Shown here: positions 1 to 5,638 of the stretch, piece by piece
How positions within the stretch are numbered: the first letter of the stretch is position 1
Layout: each line of letters starts with the position of its first letter
DNA from: Planctomycetaceae bacterium
GTDB taxonomy: Bacteria; Planctomycetota; Planctomycetia; Pirellulales; Thermoguttaceae
NCBI GenBank assembly: GCA_009783865.1
Contig: WRCR01000239.1
Location: 1 to 6,477 of the forward strand
Reading direction: 5' to 3'
DNA: 6,477 nt
The notes under the pieces: generated by a model
Databases searched by the model: none
The model's input: the letters and a program-made list of their open reading frames with translations, nothing else
What the model was told of the DNA's origin: nothing
Program-made: the position numbers and the translations under genes

Positions 1-938
1 TCGTTTATCGAAGATTTTATAAGTTAAGCAAGGACGAATTCAAAGCGCAGTTTCACAGAAAAAAAATTGGAGGAACTTACAAACAATCGCTGTTGAGCGC
101 AAACGAATGGTCTTTTTCAGACGAAGATAAACTTGCGTTGAAAAGCAAAATTGAAAAGGCAGGAAAACAACTCGCCGTATTGCCGGGTGCTGCCGTATAT
201 CGCGGTGTGACAACGGGTTACAATCCCGCTTTCATTATTGAAGAAAACAAAAAGAACGAATTGATTGCCGCCGACTCCAACAGCGAAAAAATTATAAAAC
301 CGCTTTTGCAGGGGCGTAATATCAAAAAATGGACTTACCACAGCACGAATGAATTTCTGATTTTTACAAGACAGGGAATCGACATTAAAAAATTTCCTGC
401 GATTGAACGGCACTTGAAACGTTTTTATTCACAATTAAAACCAAAAGAAGGAAACGAAACAGAAGGCAGAAGTTCCGGCACTTATAAATGGTGTGAGATT
501 CAAGCCAGCACAGCGTACTATTCCGAATTTGAAAAGTCCGAAAAAATCATTTGGGGATTAACGGCTGACAAATGGGCTTTTGCTTACGATGATGGACAAC
601 ATTATTTGCCGAGCAACGGATACATATTGACTTCTAAAACGATTTCAACAAAGTATCTACTGGGGCTGCTGAACAGCAACGTGATGAAATTTTATTTCGG
701 TTTTATTGGAGTAATGACGGCAGGCGGTGCCTTTACACTGAAACATGCAACTATTCAACGGCTTCCCATTGTTATCTCGGAAAACCAACAGTTGATTATA
801 ACTCTTGTAGATAAAATCCTTTCGGCAAAAAAACATAACCCTGCGGCGGATACTACAGAATCAGAACGAAAAATTGACGTTTTGGTATACCAGTTATACG
901 GTTTGACGAAAGATGAAATTGCGGTTATCGAAAAATAA
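1..938 (+). CDS. Type IIG (Eco57I-like) restriction-modification protein, C-terminal part, 5' end outside window
   Basis: The frame is open from base 3 through the TAA at 936-938, giving 311 visible residues. A TTG at 93 is only an internal codon; the protein clearly starts upstream. The visible part matches the TaqI-like C-terminal specificity region of Eco57I-type enzymes, which recognises the DNA target. Signs are a G-[VI]-x-T-G-x-N-x-A-F stretch at about 198-233, an IIKPLLQGRNIKKW block at 291-332, a GYILTS plus LLGLLNSN block around 620-700, and a QRLPI segment near 757. The end, IDVLVYQLYGLTKDEI, is the usual C-terminus of these proteins. The methyltransferase motifs (NPPY) and any nuclease domain would be upstream and are not visible. 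By family, the enzyme would methylate adenine and possibly cleave nearby. A standalone methyltransferase or a BREX PglX-like protein is the main alternative. I see no terminator before the convergent ftsY end. Confidence 0.85.
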   Translation, partial: VYRRFYKLSKDEFKAQFHRKKIGGTYKQSLLSANEWSFSDEDKLALKSKIEKAGKQLAVLPGAAVYRGVTTGYNPAFIIEENKKNELIAADSNSEKIIKPLLQGRNIKKWTYHSTNEFLIFTRQGIDIKKFPAIERHLKRFYSQLKPKEGNETEGRSSGTYKWCEIQASTAYYSEFEKSEKIIWGLTADKWAFAYDDGQHYLPSNGYILTSKTISTKYLLGLLNSNVMKFYFGFIGVMTAGGAFTLKHATIQRLPIVISENQQLIITLVDKILSAKKHNPAADTTESERKIDVLVYQLYGLTKDEIAVIEK

Positions 939-948
939 TAAGCGGTTT

Positions 949-1878
949 CTATTCGTTCTCCTCCGGTTCCTCAAACAATGCTTCAACATAATCATTCGGG
1001 TCGAAGAGCGACAAATTGTTTGCCGCTTCGCCGACACCGATAAACTTCACCGGCAAACCAATCTGTTTGCGTATTGCAACCGCAACACCGCCCTTTGCCG
1101 TCCCGTCTAACTTTGCCAACACCAAGCCGGTACATTTCACTGCGTCAGTGAAATGCTTCGCCTGACTAATTCCGTTTTGTCCCGTTGTTGCATCGAGAAT
1201 CAAAATAACTTCGTGCGGTGCTTCCGGTATCAACTTGCTCATCACCCGCCGAATTTTTTCGAGTTCATTCATAAGATTCTTCTGCGTTTGAAGCCGGCCA
1301 GCGGTATCAACGATGCAGATATCCGCATTGATTTCCAAGGCACGGGAAACTGTCTTGTGCGCAACACTTGCGGGGTCGCTGTTCGGCTGACCGGTGACAA
1401 TTTCTGTGCCAAGCCGGTTAGCCCAAATCGTCAACTGTTCCACCGCTGCGGCACGGAAAGTATCCGCCGCTCCAAGAACTACCTTTTTACCGCCTTCGGT
1501 CAAGAGAGTTGCGAGTTTCGCAATAGTCGTTGTTTTTCCGCAGCCGTTCACACCGCAAACCATTATAACGGTAGGACCTTTTTCGGCATAAATTATCGGC
1601 GCAGCGGGCTGCTTCATAAGTTCCTTGAGTTTTTTCTTGACGACATCAAGAACATCATGCATTTCAACAACTCTGCCGCGATGCTGCGTCTTGACTTCAT
1701 CAACGATTTCAGTCGCAGCGGCAACGCCCATGTCCGTCTTGACCAGCATCTCAAAAAGTTCGTTGAGAAATTCTTCGTCAACTAAACGTCCCTTATTCTT
1801 GAAAATGTCGCGTATATCGGTATTGAGAACACTGACCGCCTTTGCGAGTCCTTTTTTGATACTGCTGAAAATTCCCAC
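949..1878 (-). CDS. ftsY: Signal recognition particle receptor FtsY
   Basis: This is the SRP-family GTPase that docks ribosome-nascent-chain-SRP complexes at the inner membrane for co-translational insertion. All GTPase motifs are present in the 309-residue product: P-loop GVNGCGKTT at 109-117, DTFRAAA at 139-145, DTAGR at 191-195, KLDG at 257-259 with following TAKGG, and GVGE at 281-284. Residues 1-95 form the helical N domain. The long acidic A domain seen in E. coli is absent, so membrane contact probably uses the N-terminal amphipathic stretch MGIFSSIKKGLAKAVSVL. Start is GTG at 1878. An AAAGGA site overlaps the nusB stop codon, which implies translational coupling; its spacing of about 13 nt is slightly long. 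It is the last gene of the minus-strand run and ends in TAG at 949-951, 10 bp from the convergent restriction-modification gene. Confidence 0.97.
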   Translation of the reverse strand: MGIFSSIKKGLAKAVSVLNTDIRDIFKNKGRLVDEEFLNELFEMLVKTDMGVAAATEIVDEVKTQHRGRVVEMHDVLDVVKKKLKELMKQPAAPIIYAEKGPTVIMVCGVNGCGKTTTIAKLATLLTEGGKKVVLGAADTFRAAAVEQLTIWANRLGTEIVTGQPNSDPASVAHKTVSRALEINADICIVDTAGRLQTQKNLMNELEKIRRVMSKLIPEAPHEVILILDATTGQNGISQAKHFTDAVKCTGLVLAKLDGTAKGGVAVAIRKQIGLPVKFIGVGEAANNLSLFDPNDYVEALFEEPEENE

Positions 1879-1888
1879 TGCGTCCGAT

Positions 1889-2365
1889 TTATCCTTTCTG
1901 GTTATTTGCTGATTTGTTATTTACAGATAATTTGTCAAGTATTCCGTTCACGAAAGCGGCGGATTCATTTGTTCCGAATTTTTTCGCTAATTCTACTGCT
2001 TCGTTAATCACGACTGCCTTCGGCGTTTCGGTGAACATTATTTCATACGCCGCCAAACGCAGAATACATCGGTCAACCGCTGTCATACGTGTGAGCGTCC
2101 AGTTCAACGCAACCTCCGCAACCGCTTTGTCGATTTCTTCCTGTTTTTCAATAATGCCGTTCAACAGCAACGCAGCGAAGTCCTGCAACGGCTTGTGCTG
2201 CGGCAATTCGTTTTGAAACACCGTATCGGAAAATTGTTCCCGCGAGCCCGGATTCAATTCTTCCTGATACAGTAATTGAAAAACGACCATTCTAACAGCA
2301 CTGCGGGCGGCAAACTTGCCTTTCGGAAAATCGTCTTTTTCGTTAATTTGCGGATATTCACTCAT
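1889..2365 (-). CDS. nusB: Transcription antitermination factor NusB
   Basis: NusB binds boxA RNA together with NusE (S10) and supports antitermination of rRNA operons. The product has 158 residues, close to the family norm of about 140-160. The all-helical NusB fold shows in the N-terminal ARSAVRMVVFQLLYQEE (20-36) and the core RMTAVDRCILRLAAYEI (93-109). The C-terminal block follows with VVINEAVELAKKFG (118-131) and AAFVNGILDKL (136-146). The N-terminal 16 residues before the conserved part are an acidic/polar extension. I keep the ATG at 2365 because the next candidate methionine, residue 26, lies inside the conserved first helix. No convincing SD is visible ahead of it (upstream bases TTTAGCAATAAAC), so it may depend on coupling to the gene above. 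ftsY follows after 10 nt. Confidence 0.95.
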   Translation of the reverse strand: MSEYPQINEKDDFPKGKFAARSAVRMVVFQLLYQEELNPGSREQFSDTVFQNELPQHKPLQDFAALLLNGIIEKQEEIDKAVAEVALNWTLTRMTAVDRCILRLAAYEIMFTETPKAVVINEAVELAKKFGTNESAAFVNGILDKLSVNNKSANNQKG

Positions 2366-2402
2366 GTTTATTGCTAAATGTTGTTGTCACCGGCAGCGAA
2401 AC

Positions 2403-2879
2403 TTACCATAGTTTTGCATCAATTTTGAAAATTACTTTTTTTATCTCCACAGGAGTATTAACGCTAATCCCCGGCTTGTGCGCATCCTGCGGAAAGAATA
2501 CCGCAAAACTCTTAACATCCGAAGACAGCAAAACGGCATTTACTTCCGCGCCGGTGTTTTTGAAAAAGATAACATCATTTTCCGCATCATATTTTGCTTC
2601 CTTATCGGCACCGGCTAAAACCGCAGTCGGAAACTGCTGCGAAAATTCACTGCCGGCAAGAGCATATTGAATGTCAATGTACTTCCGGTGCGCCTCCCAG
2701 GGACGTTTCTCCGCCGGTTCAGTTGTGTAAGAATTAACATTGACGAAAATGTCTTCGCCGCGAATAGCGTGTTTCCCGACCGGAATTTCCGGCGTGAGAG
2801 AAGCAAGGAAGCCGAGAACCTCCTTGCGAAGGTCTTGCGGCAAGTATTTCTGTAAATTTTCAATAGTGTCGTAAATCAT
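2403..2879 (-). CDS. YhcH/YjgK/YiaL family protein (cupin-like)
   Basis: The 158-residue product belongs to the YhcH/YjgK/YiaL (DUF386) family, which includes EbgC and NanQ. These are small beta-sandwich proteins linked to sugar handling; NanQ has been linked to sialic acid anomer conversion. Family signs are MIYDTIENLQKY at the start, FVNVNSYTTEPAEKRPWE at 45-62, AHRKYIDIQYALAG at 63-76 and FFPQDAHKPG at 128-137. E62, H64, D69 and H134 are the likely metal or active-site residues. I chose the ATG at 2879 because a GGAGA site lies 6-7 nt upstream and the family starts exactly at MIYDT. A longer reading from 2948 would add 23 lysine-rich residues overlapping the upstream gene and is not supported. 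The true sugar substrate cannot be read from sequence, and no sugar-catabolic neighbours are present in the window. Confidence 0.9.
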   Translation of the reverse strand: MIYDTIENLQKYLPQDLRKEVLGFLASLTPEIPVGKHAIRGEDIFVNVNSYTTEPAEKRPWEAHRKYIDIQYALAGSEFSQQFPTAVLAGADKEAKYDAENDVIFFKNTGAEVNAVLLSSDVKSFAVFFPQDAHKPGISVNTPVEIKKVIFKIDAKLW

Positions 2880-2913
2880 AATTTTCTCCAAAAATAACTG
2901 TGAAATGAAATGG

Positions 2914-3669
2914 TTAATCTGTTTCCGTTTCTGCTTTTTTGTCGGCACCGTAGTACATCAAGGAACATTTCGGACCGGGACAAATAACGGACTCGCCTTT
3001 TAGTGTTGCGCCGGAGACCGCCCACTCTTCAGCGAAGTCCGTTAATTGTGTTAGTGTTGTTTCCATTTTCAAGCGATAGTGTTCCAAGTCGTCTTTTTTC
3101 AACTGCGGCGGAATGTTGAACATCGGCGATAATATCATTCGTCCGCGGCAAAATGGTTTCGGAATGACGAATTTATCCCAACTGTTTGCCCGCCAAAATT
3201 TGCTGAATCCGAATCCGCCGAGTACTATCGGCAACTGCGTTTTTGAAGCGAGAAATATGGGACCGGCTGACATTTGCCGTCTCGGACCGCGGGGACCATC
3301 CGGCGTAAATGCGACTATGTTGTTCTGCTGTTCCGACAGCAGTTTTTTGATTGCCGCAGTGCCGCCGCGAAAAGACGAACCGCGGATGGTTTTCATTCCC
3401 AACAGCGCAGCGATTTGATTGACAACTTCCGCATCGCCGTGTTGACTTAACAGCATTGTTCCATTGGTGTTCCGGCGGGCAAATATCGGAAAGATGATAT
3501 GTTCGTGCCACATCATAAATATGAAATTGCGGTTTTCCGACCAGATTGCCGGGTCAGTGCGGACATCGTAAAATGCCGCTTTTAAGTCAATGGTCGCTAT
3601 CAAGTTGCGCAACAGTGAACAAGCAGCGAAACCGACGGACTTCCAAATGAACGGATTTGTTATTTTCAT
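2914..3669 (-). CDS. DUF374 lysophospholipid acyltransferase-like protein
   Basis: The 251-residue product matches the DUF374 branch of the PlsC/LPLAT superfamily, which transfers acyl chains in lipid or lipid A-type biosynthesis at the inner membrane. Visible motifs are WHEH at 54-57 (in place of the HxxxxD block of PlsC proteins), SQHGDAEVV at 75-83, RGSSFRGG at 96-103 and the family hallmark TPDGPRGPR at 122-130, followed by WDKFVIPKPF at 164-173. The N-terminal 30 residues are moderately hydrophobic and could associate with the membrane, but no classical signal peptide is seen. A C-terminal tail after about residue 218 carries CPGPKC (230-235) and ends in a charged, low-complexity stretch. 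Start is ATG at 3669 with only a weak, close GCGGA site. The exact acyl acceptor is unknown. Confidence 0.9.
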   Translation of the reverse strand: MKITNPFIWKSVGFAACSLLRNLIATIDLKAAFYDVRTDPAIWSENRNFIFMMWHEHIIFPIFARRNTNGTMLLSQHGDAEVVNQIAALLGMKTIRGSSFRGGTAAIKKLLSEQQNNIVAFTPDGPRGPRRQMSAGPIFLASKTQLPIVLGGFGFSKFWRANSWDKFVIPKPFCRGRMILSPMFNIPPQLKKDDLEHYRLKMETTLTQLTDFAEEWAVSGATLKGESVICPGPKCSLMYYGADKKAETETD

Positions 3670-3701
3670 TCCGCTATTTTCGCTTATTTTACGGAATTGG
3701 C

Positions 3702-3722
3702 AAGGGCAACAAGTGCGCCCTT
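3702..3722. repeat. Short inverted repeat at the nuclease stop codon
   Basis: AAGGGC (3702-3707) and GCCCTT (3717-3722) form a 6-bp stem around a 9-nt interior that can pair a little further (GCA/TGC). On the minus strand the structure starts within the TAA of the nuclease gene and lies in the 51-nt gap before the DUF374 gene. There is no T-run after it, so it is not a standard intrinsic terminator. It may be an intercistronic hairpin that stabilises RNA, or a copy of a dispersed REP-like repeat; only one copy is seen here. Confidence 0.4.
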
Positions 3723-4341
3723 ACAATCCCCAGATTCCTTTGCGATTCCGCTTTGCTTCCTCTTCCGCCTCTTTGAAACGTTCTTTCATACCTTTTGAAA
3801 ACCGATATTGCAATTCCGCCTTTGCCAATCCTTCCCGAATCAGCACTTCGTTGAGAAAAATCTCGCCGTCCGGCATTTGCGGATAGACCATTGCCAATGT
3901 TCTGCCGTATTTATCGATTTGGTCACCGTCAAAACTAATCCGCACACGGTTGTTTGCTTCCGCTATTATATTTTTTGTGAACGCCGATGCTTCGGGACCA
4001 AACGGCTCAATAGGATGATTCGGTTTGACCGTTTCCGGGGTGTCTGCCCCGATAAGACGAATCCGGTATTTGTCGTTCTTGTCGTCAACAACAATAAAAG
4101 TATCACCGTCGACAACACGTTCTACATTCCATATTCCTTCTTCCAGGGGAGTTTGCTTCTTGGAAGGAAGCGGCACATTATCGGCAGGATTGTTGCGGGA
4201 ATCATCGGTAGAAACAAACAAGCCGATGACGGCGAGAACAATGACTGCGAGAATGGAAACAAGTCCGCCTTTGCCCCGCAAGAGTTTATTAACGTTTTTA
4301 TTTATTTCACGATTGATTAACGGATTGACTTTTTTCGCCAT
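3721..4341 (-). CDS. Membrane-anchored thermonuclease (SNase-like) family protein
   Basis: This 206-residue protein has a basic cytoplasmic N-terminus, one membrane segment at about 26-43 (GLVSILAVIVLAVIGLFV), a polar linker, and a staphylococcal-nuclease-like OB-fold domain from about 70 to the end. Catalytic residues of Staphylococcus nuclease are conserved: VDGDT (77-81, metal-binding aspartates), RLIGADTPE (95-103, giving R95, D100 and E103) and KYGR (R147). It is therefore probably an active Ca-dependent nuclease facing outward, either a signal anchor or a cleaved export signal. The start is ATG at 4341 because AAAGGAG sits 7 nt upstream and a good promoter lies just beyond. A longer reading from 4392 would run back through the promoter. 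The protein ends at GIWGL, normal for the family, with the stop codon inside an inverted repeat. It is first in the minus-strand run. Confidence 0.92.
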   Translation of the reverse strand: MAKKVNPLINREINKNVNKLLRGKGGLVSILAVIVLAVIGLFVSTDDSRNNPADNVPLPSKKQTPLEEGIWNVERVVDGDTFIVVDDKNDKYRIRLIGADTPETVKPNHPIEPFGPEASAFTKNIIAEANNRVRISFDGDQIDKYGRTLAMVYPQMPDGEIFLNEVLIREGLAKAELQYRFSKGMKERFKEAEEEAKRNRKGIWGL

Positions 4342-4363
4342 TGCTGGTCTCCTTTCGCTGGTG

Positions 4364-4392
4364 ATTATAACGAATGTGCATTTTGTACGCAA
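4364..4392 (-). promoter_or_regulatory. Sigma-70-like promoter of the nuclease-to-ftsY gene run
   Basis: On the minus strand there is a TTGCGT -35 (4387-4392), a 17-nt spacer and a perfect TATAAT -10 (4364-4369). Transcription would begin near 4357, just ahead of the AAAGGAG site (4349-4355) and the ATG at 4341. All five downstream minus-strand genes lie within short gaps, and I see no other convincing promoter between them. The assignment is by consensus match only. Confidence 0.65.
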
Positions 4393-4425
4393 GAGATAAT
4401 CGCCGTTTTAGGAATTAAAACCCTC

Positions 4426-4454
4426 TTGACAGGAAAATCGAAACAGTGTACAAG
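4426..4454 (+). promoter_or_regulatory. Sigma-70-like promoter upstream of asnA
   Basis: A perfect TTGACA -35 (4426-4431) is followed by a 17-nt spacer and TACAAG (4449-4454), a four-of-six match to the -10 consensus. Transcription would start near 4461, leaving a leader of about 84 nt before the asnA ATG. It is divergent from the nuclease promoter; 33 bp separate the two -35 elements, room for a shared regulator site, but I see no clear operator there. Confidence 0.65.
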
Positions 4455-4480
4455 TACAACGACAACGGTCAACAGCAAAA

Positions 4481-4517
4481 ACGCTGCGGGCTCTAACGAG
4501 TTGGCGGCGTCTTTTTT
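4481..4517 (+). terminator. Intrinsic terminator hairpin in the asnA leader (candidate attenuator)
   Basis: ACGCTGC (4481-4487) pairs with GCGGCGT (4504-4510) over 7 bp including one G-T wobble. After a G-G mismatch an inner stem continues (GGCTC with GAGTT, two G-T wobbles) around a TAAC loop at 4494-4497. The hairpin is followed by C and six T's (4512-4517). It lies downstream of the asnA promoter and 27 nt before the asnA start codon, on the same strand. The only upstream gene points the other way, so the hairpin cannot be ending an ordinary upstream gene. It would cut the transcript at roughly 55 nt unless read through. Confidence 0.7.
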
Positions 4518-4544
4518 ATCCTACCCAAATGAAAGAGTATCATA

Positions 4545-5552
4545 ATGAGTAAATTAATTACTCCCAAGAATTATCGGTCAGCGTTGACCGTATACGAAAC
4601 CCAAACTGCCATAGGCACTATCAAAAGAATGTTCGAGGACAACTTGTCCCGCGTTCTTAACCTGAGGCGGGTGTCTGCACCGCTCTTTGTCGAACCGCAA
4701 ACCGGCTTGAATGACAACTTGAGCGGCATTGAACGTCCTGTTGAATTCGACATCAAGGAAACCAAATCCAATGCCCAGATTGTTCATTCGCTTGCGAAAT
4801 GGAAACGCGTGGCGTTACATAAATACGGCTTCCCAGTCGGTGAAGGACTATACACCGATATGAATGCCGTGCGGCGCGACGAAGAAATGGATAACCTGCA
4901 TTCCATTTACGTCGACCAATGGGATTGGGAAAAGGTCATCGATACTGCCCTTCGCAATGAGGATTACTTGAAAAAAACCGTTGCAGAAATCATTGATGCT
5001 ATCTGCACTACGGCGGAGGAAATCAAAAAGCAGTTTCCGATTTTGAAAGTCAATCTTTCGCGTGACGTTAAATTCGTTACAACGCAGGAACTTGAAGACC
5101 TGTATCCGCAGTTGCAGCCGAAAGAACGTGAAAACATCTTTCTGAAAAAACATAAAACGGTGTTCATAATGAAAATCGGAGACCTTTTGAATTCCGGCAC
5201 CAAACATGACGGACGCGCTCCCGACTATGACGACTGGACTTTGAACGGCGACATCATGTTTTGGAACGATGTGCTGAACTGCGCTTTCGAGATTTCGTCA
5301 ATGGGAATTCGCGTTGATGAGAAATCACTGGACTCGCAATTAACAAAAGCGGACTGCGGCAATCGCCGGGAATTGCCGTTCCACAAGATGCTGCTTGCAG
5401 GCAAACTTCCGCTGACAATGGGCGGCGGTATCGGACAGTCCCGACTGTGTATGCTCCTGTTAGGCAAGGCGCACGTCGGTGAAGTGCAGGTTTCCGTCTG
5501 GGACGACGACACCATAGCCGGATGCGAAAAAACCGGAATTGAATTACTATAG
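4545..5552 (+). CDS. asnA: Aspartate-ammonia ligase (asparagine synthetase A)
   Basis: AsnA makes asparagine from aspartate, ammonia and ATP through an aspartyl-AMP intermediate, in the cytoplasm; its fold is that of class II aminoacyl-tRNA synthetases. The 335-residue product is full length (E. coli AsnA is about 330). Conserved blocks in order are DNLSGIERPV (57-66), VHSLAKWKR (80-88), GEGLYTDMNAVRRDE (99-113), YVDQWDWEKV (122-131), RAPDYDDW (224-231), LNGDI (233-237), ISSMGIRVD (250-258) and the class II motif-3-like GGGIGQSRLCMLLL (293-306). Start is ATG at 4545 with a modest AAAGAG site at 4532-4537; protein homology begins just after it. The gene seems to be transcribed alone from the promoter at 4426, with a terminator hairpin in its leader. 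No asparaginyl-tRNA synthetase or T-box is visible nearby. Confidence 0.97.
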   Translation: MSKLITPKNYRSALTVYETQTAIGTIKRMFEDNLSRVLNLRRVSAPLFVEPQTGLNDNLSGIERPVEFDIKETKSNAQIVHSLAKWKRVALHKYGFPVGEGLYTDMNAVRRDEEMDNLHSIYVDQWDWEKVIDTALRNEDYLKKTVAEIIDAICTTAEEIKKQFPILKVNLSRDVKFVTTQELEDLYPQLQPKERENIFLKKHKTVFIMKIGDLLNSGTKHDGRAPDYDDWTLNGDIMFWNDVLNCAFEISSMGIRVDEKSLDSQLTKADCGNRRELPFHKMLLAGKLPLTMGGGIGQSRLCMLLLGKAHVGEVQVSVWDDDTIAGCEKTGIELL

Positions 5553-5561
5553 CAAGGATTA

Positions 5562-5591
5562 TTAAACATTTAACGGAATTTACGTTATAAT
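5562..5591 (+). promoter_or_regulatory. Possible promoter of the heparinase-like gene
   Basis: A perfect TATAAT -10 (5586-5591) lies in the 86-nt gap after asnA, with a weak TTAAAC (5562-5567) 18 nt upstream. A 5-bp dyad, TAACG (5571-5575) and CGTTA (5583-5587), overlaps the -10 and could be a regulator site or chance. There is no T-run, so the dyad is not an asnA terminator. Confidence 0.4.
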
Positions 5592-5638
5592 TCTCATCAT
5601 TGGAATAACACCTGTACTCCATCAATGAGAACATTCCC

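Noticed and set aside
884..891. GGTATACC palindrome near the end of the restriction-modification gene
   Set aside because: Eight-base palindrome within coding sequence with no second copy or context; likely chance.
1153..1785. 210-codon open frame on the plus strand
   Set aside because: Lies fully antisense to ftsY, which has complete GTPase motifs; the product resembles no family and is cysteine/phenylalanine rich as expected for a shadow.
2880..2948. 23-codon N-terminal extension of the YhcH-family gene
   Set aside because: It overlaps the end of the DUF374 gene, is lysine-rich, and the family starts at MIYDT with a good GGAG site just upstream of 2879.
3808..4320. 170-codon open frame on the plus strand
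   Set aside because: Antisense to the nuclease gene, whose catalytic residues are all present; no family likeness or ribosome site.
4342..4392. 17-codon N-terminal extension of the nuclease gene
   Set aside because: It spans the predicted -10 and -35 elements; the ATG at 4341 has a near-perfect ribosome site.
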